DNA of 64,000 bases from Sambucus nigra (taxonomy: Eukaryota; Streptophyta; Magnoliopsida; Dipsacales; Adoxaceae), in contig OX422215.1 of the NCBI GenBank assembly GCA_949130495.1, positions 527,665,755-527,729,754 of the forward strand, read 5' to 3'. Position numbers and translations under genes: made by a program. Below are positions 11,201 through 21,168 of the stretch, one piece after another. Position 1 is the stretch's first letter, and the number at the start of each line of letters is the position of its first letter. Under the pieces are notes generated by a model. That model made no database searches, was not told the origin of the DNA, and saw only the letters and a list, made by a program, of their open reading frames with translations.

Positions 11201-11796
11201 GCAAATAAATACATAATGAGATATCATTCATACATTTTGTCAAACATGATGAAAGCATAATTTCATAAGTAAAATAAAATGAAAAATAAACCTATCCCAT
11301 TGCCATATGGGGGACATCTGGGACCGTTGTATACTTCATTTCCAGCTAAAGGGGCATATTGCCAATTTTTTATAACCAACCCATGTTCAAAATAATCTCT
11401 ATTTGAGTCAGGGAGGTTAACTACAAGAGCCCTATTCAGAAACCTAGTTTTTAAATAATAAATATTATCTAGAGTGGCCCACTTATAGCAATACATAATC
11501 TCAGGGATCCCAATACGAGTCCCATGAGTTAGATTTAATTTGTGTACCCCATTAATTATTCTCCATGAATTGGGGGCTATTTTTGCAGGGACAAGATCAA
11601 AATATTGACAAAACTCAAGACACAATGGATTTGGTGGAAAGGAAAAATCACATTCAGCAATAAAAAGACTGGGGAACCAACGTCCCTCAGGCAATCGGAA
11701 GTAATCTAAAGGCTCAGAAAGAACCTCTAGAGTTACCCATGAAGGAATGGAAAAATCAGAACGAAATTTCTCAACAGACTCCACAATATAAACCAT
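8222..11796 (-). pseudogene. Antisense four-exon gene of element A (Transposase_28-like/coiled-coil)
   Basis: Runs opposite to gag-pol. Exons read on the minus strand: 11796-11292 (505 nt), 11198-10558, 10472-9708 and 9553-8222. All introns have GT...AG ends, with phases 1, 0 and 0, the same as in copy D. The coding length is 1,081 codons. Exon 1 encodes a compact domain with PAKIAPNSWRIINGV, resembling the Pfam 'putative gypsy type transposon' (Transposase_28) family, known from antisense ORFs of Tat elements. Exon 2 is S/T/P/K-rich. Exons 3 and 4 are rich in coiled coil, with an RG box (RGRGRGS) in exon 4. This copy has TAA at 11172-11170 (exon 2) and TGA at 8938-8936 (exon 4), so it is broken. 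Molecular function is unknown; a role in element regulation or packaging is only a guess. Confidence 0.75.
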
Positions 11797-11856
11797 ACTG
11801 AATAAAAGAGAAGAAAGGAAAAAGATCTTACAGGAAGAAAGGAGGTCTGCTGACAA

Positions 11857-12207
11857 CTAACGAAGGAAAAGATGAACGCACAAGAGAGAAGGAGAGAATA
11901 GAAAGCTTGAAGGCGGAAAATTGGAAAACGTAGAAGACGGTATGGTTACCTAAGTAGTTTAAATACTTTGCAATGGGAAGAGGCGAAAGAAATGATTACC
12001 AAAAAGAAACTACTGAACTTCCGGCGGCTAAAAGGACAAAAACTGCACGGAGATCGAAGCGCTTATAAAAAATTCAAAAAAAGGGCGGAAGCTGCGAAAT
12101 GAGAAGGAAATTTGAACACAATGTTCCTGAAACCCAGGAAAAGTCATTTAATATTGCCATATACCGAGAAAGAATGTTCCATACTCCTCAAAGTTCGAAA
12201 TATGAAA
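11857..12207 (-). promoter_or_regulatory. Leader/promoter region of the antisense gene of A, with TATTTAAA at 11965-11958
   Basis: Non-coding between the antisense start codon and the 3' LTR. TATTTAAA (minus strand, 11965-11958) lies 169 bp upstream of ATG 11796. The same box lies 166 bp upstream of the ATG in copy D, so it is a conserved candidate TATA element. The short plus ORF at 12099-12365 that runs into the LTR has no support. Confidence 0.45.
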
Positions 12208-12210
12208 CAT

Positions 12211-12220
12211 TGGGGGCTTC
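12211..12220 (+). promoter_or_regulatory. Polypurine tract of element A
   Basis: TGGGGGCTTC directly before the 3' LTR, the plus-strand DNA primer site. The same ten bases flank the B LTR (13531-13540, minus) and the D LTR (56991-57000, minus). Confidence 0.85.
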
Positions 12221-12799
12221 TATTGATACCAAAATTAATATGCTGATGTGGACGAATAATACGAAGACACGTGTCAATCTACGTGGCACGATAGCAGCGA
12301 GGAAGTTCATTTCCCGACCAATCATGCTTCTTTCCGAGCAACGAGGATACACCGAGGAACTCTAGCACACCGAGGAACTCTAGCGTACCGAGGTACTCTA
12401 GTTCTCCGAGGAACTCCTGATCAGCGAGCAGCTATGGCGGTCCGAGCTGCACCTCGGTCGTACCATTAATTGCCAGATAATCAACAGTTCAGATATTCAT
12501 TGAATGCTTATATTCTTGACGCACACGCTGCATTAAATGTATTACCCTTTCACATGTATATCATTTAATGTATCGAACCTTTCATGCACAGCCTCAAGGC
12601 TATAAATACCTTGTATCAAACCCATTCAAGGGGACCGGAATTTCTTGAGAGAACTTGTAATCAAGAATTCTGCAAACACTCAGCAATAACATAACAGTGG
12701 ACGTAGGCTTTATTCCTAGCCGAACCACTTTAAAAATCTTTGTCTTATTTATTTATCTGTGATTGAATAATTAGAGCAATCTAGTTTTTTACATCAACA
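12221..12799 (+). repeat. 3' LTR of element A (579 bp)
   Basis: Begins TATTGATACC where the 5' LTR has TGCTGATACC, and ends CA at 12799. One 18-bp unit shorter than the 5' LTR. About six substitutions by eye elsewhere. The terminal TG is mutated to TA. Confidence 0.95.
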
Positions 12800-12804
12800 G
12801 ATGT
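12800..12804. repeat. Right target-site duplication of element A (GATGT)
   Basis: Matches 655-659 and the single-copy empty site at 19658-19662. Confidence 0.95.
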
Positions 12805-12894
12805 ATGTATAATTGATTATACGTAGAGAAAATAAAAACTTAACTTTTGATGGAGAACAATTCTTATAACACGTTCTCACAGACGGCGCCAATC
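12805..12894 (-). mobile_element. Continuation of the split B internal region with primer-binding site
   Basis: Matches 19663-19752. The last part reads on the minus strand as GATTGGCGCCGTCTGTGAGA, the primer-binding site placed directly against the LTR that starts at 12895. It makes that LTR look like a 5' LTR of the leftward unit. Confidence 0.85.
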
Positions 12895-13530
12895 TGTTGA
12901 TGCAAAAAACTGGACCAATCCCGTTTTTATGATCACAGATAAATAGATAAAAACAATCCAATCAAGTACATGACAGACAAAGATTTTTAAAGTGGTTCGG
13001 CTATGAATAAAGCCTACGCCCACTGTTATTTTATTCCCAGGGGTTTACAATAGTACCATAGGGTGTAGAGAGACAAAGGATGTGTATCTTGTGTATGGTG
13101 TTTCTAGGTTTCCCCCTCCCTTTTGGCTAAGGGAATACATGTATTTATAGTGATGGGAGATAAAAAGATTCATTGTATGTAGACATTTATGTCTACATTC
13201 AATGAATCTAATTGTTGAATTGCTTGGTATGCTATGTGTTGTCATCTATTAATACAGTATAAATAAACATTAAGGCTCATTAAATGCGTTGTCATCTTCA
13301 TTAATGCACATTAAATGCATAGTTATCGTTTGATCTTCCCGGTTGGTATGCCGACCAACTCTCCTCGGATGCCGACTAACTCTCCTCGGGTGCCGACCAA
13401 CTCTCCTTGAGTGCCGACTAACTCTCCTCGGGTACTGACCAACTCTCCTCGGGTGCCGAATATTGCCACGTAGGATGAAATGTGTCCTTTTCTGATTGGT
13501 CCTCGTAGATGAAGAATTTTTGCGTCAACA
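12895..13530 (-). repeat. Left/middle LTR of the B array (636 bp)
   Basis: Read on plus it starts TGTTGATGC and ends GCGTCAACA. It has a primer-binding site on its left and a polypurine tract on its right, so it serves as 5' LTR of one unit and 3' LTR of the next. It carries a minus-strand TATA (13142-13149) and about five 24-bp repeats (13349-13458). About 2.5% different from the right LTR over the first 200 bases by eye. Confidence 0.9.
13349..13458. repeat. 24-bp repeats in B LTR U3 (GCCGACCAACTCTCCTCGG)
   Basis: Five imperfect copies that begin with a GTTGGT-N6-ACCAAC dyad. The equivalent array in the other LTR is at 20208-20314. The CTCCTCGG part is the reverse complement of the CCGAGGA core in the 18-bp repeats of the A LTR. 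Confidence 0.8.
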
Positions 13531-13540
13531 GAAGCCCCCA
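13531..13540 (-). promoter_or_regulatory. Polypurine tract of B unit
   Basis: Reads TGGGGGCTTC on the minus strand directly next to the LTR; identical to that of A and D. Confidence 0.8.
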
Positions 13541-14418
13541 ATGCTCCATGCTCGATGGTTTACTGAAAGGATGGAGTATTTATTCTGCAGTGTTACTCGG
13601 TGCTCGTGAAATTCTTGATCTACCTTCTTGATTTGTTCAACATAAAGTGCATTATCTCCTGGACGAAATATGATGCAGGATGATCGATGGTTGCTAATCT
13701 TTCTTTTGAGGAACTCCGTGTGCTATGTATCACCCCTGGTAATCTGGATGCAGCCATGCCATAGTATGCAGCTTGTAGCTTGTCATCATCTTCAAGTATG
13801 TTGATTGGTTTGCTAGCCGACCAACTGTCTCCTGTGCCGAGCAAATGAGTGCTAACTTCACGTGCTTGATTCTTCTGATTTATGGTCCTCTAAATACCTT
13901 GTCGAGTAACATTCTAGCTTTTGAACCCAATTCTTCAATGTACCGAGCTAGTGGTGGACTTCGAAACATTTTCATACAACTTCTTTTTCATTATTGGTCG
14001 GGATAGTAGTAGTAAAGATCTCAGTGCTATAGATGTTAAATTTGACTTCTGAACTTCAATAGCATATGCATAATAACTCCTGAATATGCCTCCTGAACTT
14101 CTGAATGCACCTCCTGAACTTCAATAGCCTCCTGAACTTCAATATCAAAACTAATTCTCGAGCAAGAAAAACAACTTCTGAATGATAATTAGTCAGGGCC
14201 CCGACTATGTAAGTTTATGGAGTTGAATTTGATGCTCGACTGCATGATGTTATGAGAATCTTTCACTGAATGAACAACAAAATTTGTAATAGAAGCCCCC
14301 AAGTATGGAATATGAATTTTGAATGCTTTCTCGGCCTTGAAGTATGTTATTTGACAAATTTTCTTATTTTGCATAGACAATAAGATTTGCTCCACCTGCT
14401 GTCTGCTGTTCGACCAAC
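13541..14418 (-). other. Non-coding B internal region, 3' end
   Basis: AT-rich sequence with scattered Tat-like words (for example GAAGCCCCCAA again near 14292) but no ORF with recognisable features. The 74-codon minus ORF at 13620-13844 shows no domain. Confidence 0.6.
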
Positions 14419-15170
14419 CGAACTTGATGGAGATTGATTCCCGACCAACCGTAGTTGGTAAATTTTTTTTCCTAACCAACAATAGTTGGTGGATTTTTTA
14501 TTCCCGAACAACCGTAGTTGGTGGATTTTCTTCCCAACCAATCGTAATTGGTGATTCTGGGCTATTTTTTATTCCCGACCAACCGGAGTTGGTGGATTTT
14601 CTTCCCAACCAACCGTAGTTGGTAATTCTGAGAAATTTTTTATTCTCGACCAACCGGAGTTGGTGGATTTTCTGCCCAACCAACCGTAGTTTGTATTTCT
14701 GGGAAATTTTGTATTCCCGACCAACCGGAGTTGGTGGATTTTCTTTCCAACCAACCGTAGTTGGTATTTCTAGGAAATTTTTTATTCCCGACCAACCGGA
14801 GTTGGTGGATTTTCTTCCCAACCAACCGTAGTTGGTATTTCTGGGAAATTTTTTATTCCCGACCAACCGGAGTTGGTGGATTTTCTGCCCAACCAACCGT
14901 AGTTTGTATTTCTGGGAAATTTTGTATTCCCGACCAACCGGAGTTGGTGGATTTTCTTTCCAACCAACCGTAGTTGGTATTTCTGGGAAATTTTTTATTC
15001 CCGACCAGCCGGAGTTGGTGGATTTTCTTCCCAGCCAACCGTAGTTGGCATTTCTGGGAAATTTTTTATTCCCGACCAACCGGAGTTGGTGGATTTTCTT
15101 CCCAACCAACCATAGTTGGTATTTCTGGGAAATTTTTTATTCCCGACCAACCGGAGTTGGTGGATTTTTT
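14419..15170. repeat. 71-bp tandem repeat array in B (about ten copies) carrying paired dyads
   Basis: Period 71 bp. Each unit holds ACCAACCGGAGTTGGT and ACCAACCGTAGTTGGT, separated by GGATTTTCTTCCC-type spacers and GGAAATTTTTTATTCCCG. Units alternate between variants (TTTGT for TTGGT in some). The long minus ORF at 14498-15109 and its smaller relatives are by-products of the repeat. The dyad is the same one found in A pol and in the D spacer. Confidence 0.95.
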
Positions 15171-18100
15171 ATAATAAATGATGGAGACTTCCTCGGAGCT
15201 GACCAACGGATTGTTGGGAATAAGATATAATAATTGCTGGAGACATCCTTGAAGCTGAATATATATAGAGAGAAGAAATTTTCCGAGCTCCATGCTGAAT
15301 ATAAATAAGAATTACCCCGACCAACTATTCGTTGGGGGTGAAATATAATAAATGTTATAGTTCTTCCTAGGAGCTGAATATGAATATCTCGCCGAGTTCC
15401 GCGTTGAGATGAATATACAATATGAATCCCAAGGGATATATAGAATAATTTGTGCTTGAGCCGATATCTCCGAGTAATAATAAAATATATAATGCCTCGC
15501 TGAGGTGAAATGATAATAGTTTCCAGATTGTTTCCGAGCATTCGTCGGCGTTGAGTCTTGTACCTGTAAAAATTAATATCTTGCTCTACCATATGTGTAG
15601 GTTGAATTGATTAGTCATGAAAATAATTTAATCATCCAATAAATATATGATAGGTATATGTTTGAGAAATAAAAATATTAATTTCAAAAAAAAAAATAAT
15701 ATATGTTGGCTGATATGTCGAGGCAAAATTACCTGATGTCGAGAAATACTAGTTTCCAGAGGTTTACGAGAGCTTTCATCGGGATTGAATCTCGTCCCTA
15801 TGAAATTTTAATAAGCTGCCCGAGCACCTGTCGAGACTAGAGAAAATAATTATTATCATGAGAATAATTATTCAGCCAAACAATATGTGATGTGTATCAG
15901 CATAAAATAATAAAAATTTCAAAATATGAAATAATATTTTTGTGCCACACGTGTATTTCATGAGCAAATTTTAATAAAAATGCTAGGCATTTTAATTTTA
16001 AGTAAAAGACCAAATATAAATTGGTTTTTTAGAAATTATTTATCACTTTAGGAATTATTTGAAATTCAATAAATGCTCAAATATAATTTTTTGGTATTGG
16101 GATATTTTTCACATAAAGTTTATGTGGATTAGAAAATAACCAAGTATGCATTTTAATTTCTCTCCGTGCAAATTTTCAATTAGGAATTTCATGTTTAGAA
16201 TTAATATAGGATAAGGATAAGGATAAGGATAAGAATAAGTGGATAGTCTTGTCCTTTGGCAACGAAGTAGTGATTTTGTCAAAATCAAAAAGAGAGAACC
16301 AAAGGAATCGTCAATTTTCAATTCTGGTATTATCTTTCTACTGCATCCGACCAAGGTTGAGATGTTGCCGACCAACAATTGATTTTCTCGACCAACTATA
16401 TACACGCCGACCAACAATAGGTACATCCGAGTAGAAATAGATGTAGCCGATCAACGAATGTGAGCTCGGGAACTCCTCAAATTGCATAATATCCATCACC
16501 GATCATAATGAAATGCCTCCGACCAACATTTGATTTTTTCGACTAGCTATATATAGTGGACCAACACAATTGGTGCTGGTGATGTTTATTATTGTAGTAC
16601 TTGTTGCCGACCTGCTCTCCAATAATCATTCAGCCATACTTACAATTATGAGGTGCCCCTGACCTTTTACAGCCGCCTTATGCCAAAAAAATTTCAACCG
16701 TTCTTTGTTGATGACTGGAATTGGTAAACTGAAATTCGATGGAGGATTGTTGCCGACTTGATGCCGACCAAGTGTATGAGAACTGCCGAGTAGAAATAGA
16801 TGCCATCGACCAACAAATAGTAAGTCGTGGAGCTCCTCTTGATATATAATACATGATAAAAGGATAACTGTTGGGGGTGAATCTTGTACATGCGGCATTT
16901 AATAAGTTGCTCAAACACCTGTTGAGATTGATTCTCATAGAAATTATCATTACCAAAAAATTTCAGCTAAATATCATATAATATGTATCAGCTCAGACAT
17001 AAGGCAATAAAAATTTCAAAATATGAAATAAAATGTTTTGTGCCAAATGTGTGTCAATATGAGCATTTGTTTATCAACTAGATGTCATAAGGTTTAATTT
17101 GGGCTTTTTGTAAAATAATTTTATTTTTAAATAAATGCTCAAATATGGGATCGAAAAATTTATTCTAAGATAAAGTTCATGGATATATTTTATTTAATTT
17201 TAAAACATTTATTTTGTTAGAGAAGTGTGAGAAAAATAAATAGGTATTAATGGTAATAATTTTGACTTTGTCAAAATTAATAATCTGGGCAAATAAATTT
17301 GTCATCCCTCCATTCCAGCATTCCTCGTCAATAGGTGATAACCATCTCTGACCAGTGGTATGCATTCGTTTTGATCTGTCGACCATGTACATACGATCAA
17401 GAAGCCTTTGTTTTGGCTAAAACTTGTTTCCGACCAACTTTGGCCTTTTAAGTTGTTGACCAACTATTTCTTTGTTATCAAAAGTAGATGTCGACCAGAT
17501 ATTCTTGTTTTGAAACAACCACCGAGGTGTTGCCGATCTACTCCTATGTTGCTGATGGATCTTCACAGCCTACCACCGACCAACAAAAATGGTTTGGTGA
17601 AATTATCGATCAATAAATAGGTTCACCAACCAATTTCATACCACCATTAGATGTCTCCGAAAAATAAAATTTCACTTAGTTTAGTTGGTCGGGAGGCATT
17701 TCAACCTGGGTGAAGCCCTCCACCAACCAATATAAAACTGCTGCCAACTAGAATCAGGTGCCTCCGACCAGAAGATTATGTTGACCGTGATTGGAAAATT
17801 TAGTGAATTTGTTCGTGTTTTCTTCGCAAATGACCACCGACCAGCAAGGATGATCCGGTAAACAAATTTTGGTCGGGTAACAACCAGATGTCGCCGACCA
17901 ACAGTGGATGGTGCCGACCAACCCATCAAAAGTTGTGGAATATGAATGAACATAATCAACTATTGAGACCCAAACGTTCCAAACGGGTCTTGTCATTTGC
18001 TATCGATCAGTAATATAAATGTTGTCGATCGGACATACATGTGGGCGATCAACACATAAGAGGTTGGGAAACCCTCAACTTGTATAATACCTGGTGTCGC

Positions 18101-18969
18101 GGATCAGTCAGAGGGAAATTTGTTCCACACCTACCAACAGATAGGAGGTCGAGACCACATAAATTTCAAGTCACCGATCACCCAGTGCAAGTGAACAAAA
18201 CTTTGGTATTGTGATCACATTGGTAGGGGAGGTAATTGGTAAAAACAATGACCGTCGACCAACAAAAAAAATAAAATAGTTAGGCGAATCTACCGACCAA
18301 CAATACTTGTCAATGAGATATATCGAGGAGATTACTTCTTTATTCCGATTAAGTAGAGCAAAAATTCACATAGTTTTTCACCGACCAGAAATACTCATCT
18401 GGCGACCTTCTTCTGGATTTTTCATCCTCACACAATTAATGCTAAACAGTAGTTGGAGATTCATGGGACCTTTGAGCCCAAGGCAGGCAGACTTTGAATC
18501 GGAGAGTAATATAATCCTGGGATTGAAATTTTTTGTTGATCTGAAGCCGAACCAAGTTGTGAGGTGGATGATCGTCCTTGAATTGTAGGTTATTTTTTTT
18601 ATGCCGCCCAGTTTCATTATTTTTGTTGTTGTAGACGGTTGAAGTCAAAACGATTGATATGAATTTAATAAATCCAAAATTTCTTCATCTTCTTGGGAAA
18701 GTTTCTCCATTGCCCTTTCTTGAGCGACTGTTCATTTTTCATCTTCTTTACGAAAGTGGGTAAAGTTTTTTCAGGAGAGAGAAGGTTATTTTGGGTTTCC
18801 TTCCTATTTTCCATTTGTGGAGATAAAAAATACGATGGATGATAAAAATCATTACGAAAATTATACCAAAAATCCATCATCGAACCAATAAATCAATCTT
18901 TATCAGAATTAATAAATCCTAACAAATCAAAATTCTTAGATCTAAGAGATAACTAATAGAAATCATCAG
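15171..18969 (-). other. Non-coding B internal region with dispersed CGACCAAC motifs
   Basis: About 3.8 kb without gene features. Between roughly 16340 and 18310 the octamer CGACCAAC, or close variants (CGACCAG, CGATCAAC), occurs dozens of times at irregular spacing. A hexamer run (AAGGAT)n is at 16208-16236. Short ORFs here show no domain. Confidence 0.65.
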
Positions 18970-19180
18970 ATCTAAGAGAAAATAGGATCAATATCCAAGA
19001 GGAAAAAGAATGGTTTTGAATTTTTACTCCCTTGTAGAAGATGTGAAATATGTGAATTAACATATGTCAAATCTTTTTCCTTGATGTAACTCATTACATA
19101 AACGTGTTTGCCCAGAACATTTTCAAGAAGAGTCATAGATGCTTAACGTTCATGATGAAAATTGTCTAGCACTGAATATA

Positions 19181-19241
<61 letters not shown>

Positions 19242-19752
19242 TTTTTATGAATCAAATTGATGAGAACTTTTAAAGAAGATCTGGGTCAGAATTGTGATTA
19301 TCGAGAGAGAGAAATTGTTCTTGATTTTAACTTTTCCCATTCTCTGATTAAAAATATGATGGAAATTTGAATAGACATCAAAGATCTTACAAAATTTATA
19401 ATGAAAATTATCAAATCTTACCACCGTCATATATATTGGTATATGTAATCATTTAAAATATTTATTCCATGATATAAAATTGAAACTTGAGAATCAAGCA
19501 AAAAGTTATGATTTATGAAATCCATTATTTTTCAGATTTCTAAATAAGAATTAATCTAACAGTTATGATTTTAAAATCATGATATGCAATATTTTGCAGA
19601 TAAAAATTGGACAATTAATTTATGTATATAAACATAAAAATCATGATTGAATCAAAAGATGTATGTATAATTGATTATACGTAGAGAAAATAAAAACTTA
19701 AGTTTTGATGGAGAACAATGCTTGTAACACGTTCCCACAGACGGCGTCAATC
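18970..19752 (-). other. Primer-proximal B internal region, uninterrupted copy with empty site
   Basis: Homologous to 1-659 plus 12805-12894. It has an expanded AT run (19184-19238) and the unfilled A insertion site (GATGT, 19658-19662). It ends in the primer-binding site (19727-19752, minus) next to the right LTR. Confidence 0.85.
19727..19752 (-). promoter_or_regulatory. Primer-binding site of B, right unit
   Basis: Minus strand GATTGACGCCGTCTGTGGGA directly inside the right LTR; same type as in A (one or two changes). Confidence 0.75.
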
Positions 19753-20387
19753 TGTTGATGCAAAAAACTGGACCAATCCCGTTTTTATGATCACAGATAA
19801 ATAGATAAAAACAATCCAATCAAGCACATGAGAGACAAAGATTTTTAAAGTGGTTCGGCTATGAATAAAGCCTACGTCCACTGTTATTTTATTCCCAGGG
19901 GTTTACAATAGCACCATAGGGTGTAGAGAGAGAAAGGATGTGTATCTTGTGTATGGTGTTTCTAGGTTTCCCCCTCCCTTTTGGCTAAGGGAATACATGT
20001 ATTTATAGTGATGGGAGATAAAGAGATTCATTGTATGTAGACATTTATGTCTACATTCAATGAGTCTAATTGTTGAATTGATTGGTATGCTATGTGTTGT
20101 CATCTATTAATACAGTATAAATGAACATTAAGGCTAATTAAATGCGTTGTCATATTCATTAATGCACATTAAATGCATAGTTATCCTTTGATCTTCCTGG
20201 TTGGTATGCCGACCAACTCTCCTCGGATGCCGACTAACTCTCCTCGGGTGTGACCAACTCTCCTCGAGTGCCAACAAACTCTCCTCGAGTACTGACCAAC
20301 TCTCCTCGGGTGCCAAATATTGCCACGTAGGATGACATGTGTCATTTTCTGATTGGTCCTCGTAGATGGATAATTTTTGCGTCAACA
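19753..20387 (-). repeat. Right LTR of the B array (635 bp)
   Basis: Starts TGTTGATGC and ends GCGTCAACA on plus. Minus-strand TATA at 20000-20007, and the 24-bp repeat array at 20208-20314. To its right lies C-family sequence after about 17 unassigned bases, so the target-site duplication cannot be checked because the left end of the array is outside the window. Confidence 0.9.
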
Positions 20388-20403
20388 TAGGGTATTCATT
20401 AGT

Positions 20404-21028
20404 ATTCAACATTGCGACATCCATCACCTAAGCATAAGTATTGTATGCTGGATTCCCCAATACCATCTGCCTAATCGACCAAGACAATCACTTAATGAAA
20501 CACTCCATCTTCTTCCTCTCAAGTCCATAAATTCTCTCTTCTTTGCATTTCTAATTGCATACGGAAAGTACTTATTATTGAACTTGATCATAAACTCTGC
20601 ATAGCCCAACTTATCTCTCCCTTTGATGTGGTGGAACTCTCCCACCATTGTAACGCATCCCCTGTTATCTTAAATGTTTCTAACATCTGGTTCTGCACAT
20701 TCGTGTAGTCCACCATACTCAAATGCCTCTCCATATCTCTCCTCCATTGGTGAGCAACCTTTGGGTCAAATCCCCCTCCAAAGGTGGAAGGATTGACCTT
20801 AAAGAAACTGGTTCTCACCCTATCCCAAGCTGAGACGGGTGTACCCCATTGCTATGCCTATAAAGTCAACCCTCTATGTCTTCCCATCTCCAAAGTGGTC
20901 GGTGTGGCCTCACGAATGATAACCGCTAACTCCTCAACCTCCAAAGAAATCTGATGCCGCCTCTCCTTAGTTACGGCACCAGAAGCAGACTCCTCTCTCC
21001 TAATCCCATCTCTCCTTATGTTCGTCAT
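20404..21028 (-). pseudogene. gag: gag fragment of C, truncated first unit
   Basis: Start ATG at 21028-21026 (MTNIRRDGIRREE). The Retrotrans_gag-type core follows in pieces: FGGGFDPKVAHQWRRDMERH near 20740, then DALQWWESS, then KFNNKYFPYAIRNAKKREF. Stops and frameshifts separate the pieces, and the knuckle-bearing C-terminus is missing because B sequence begins at 20387. Confidence 0.75.
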
Positions 21029-21154
21029 CAGAAAAGATAGGAACAAAACAACATCAGACTCGAAAGGACTAAGAGTACAAATCATCAAAACGAAATCAAA
21101 GATAAGCAACACGAAAGCTAAAATGGACTCAGAACCTATGAGACCTAAGACCAA

Positions 21155-21166
21155 GCTCTGATACCA
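21155..21166 (-). promoter_or_regulatory. Primer-binding site of C (initiator tRNA-Met), truncated unit
   Basis: TGGTATCAGAGC on the minus strand, two bases inside the LTR end. Exact match to the usual plant initiator tRNA-Met primer-binding site. Equivalent sites: 24992-25003 (one change), 28885-28896, 32716-32727. Confidence 0.9.
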
Positions 21167-21168
21167 TC

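Larger units (their letters stand above)
660..12799 (+). mobile_element. Element A: full-length Tat-type Ty3/gypsy LTR retrotransposon
   Basis: Complete 12.1 kb element with two LTRs (660-1256, 12221-12799), a primer-binding site, a gag-pol frame (1320-7208), a repeat-rich spacer, an antisense gene (8222-11796, minus) and a polypurine tract. The pol order is protease, reverse transcriptase, RNase H, a second RNase H of the archaeal-like type, then integrase. That dual RNase H plus a long 3' region with extra ORFs is typical of the plant Tat clade (for example Grande and Retand). The copy is nested in element B. The LTRs differ by about six substitutions and one 18-bp repeat unit by eye, so insertion is recent. 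Gag-pol is broken by in-frame stops at 2670, 4506 and 5256. Confidence 0.95.
12895..20387 (-). mobile_element. Element B unit: non-autonomous LTR retrotransposon (LTR-internal-LTR)
   Basis: Minus-strand unit with a right LTR (19753-20387) preceded by the primer-binding site, a 6.2 kb internal region (13531-19752), a polypurine tract (13531-13540) and a left LTR (12895-13530). No gag, pol or other domain is visible on either strand. The primer-binding site, polypurine tract and LTR ends match element A. The left LTR is shared with a second unit (1-659 + 12805-12894), so B is a tandem array continuing off the left edge. It is best called a large retrotransposon derivative, possibly moved by A-family proteins. 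Confidence 0.8.

Noticed and set aside
14498..15109. 203-codon minus ORF and several 61-70-codon ORFs
   Set aside because: They arise from the 71-bp tandem repeat having open frames in several registers; no domain and no start context.
14419..15170. Possible CRISPR-like array
   Set aside because: Units are contiguous repeats without unique spacers, in plant transposon DNA with no cas-like genes.
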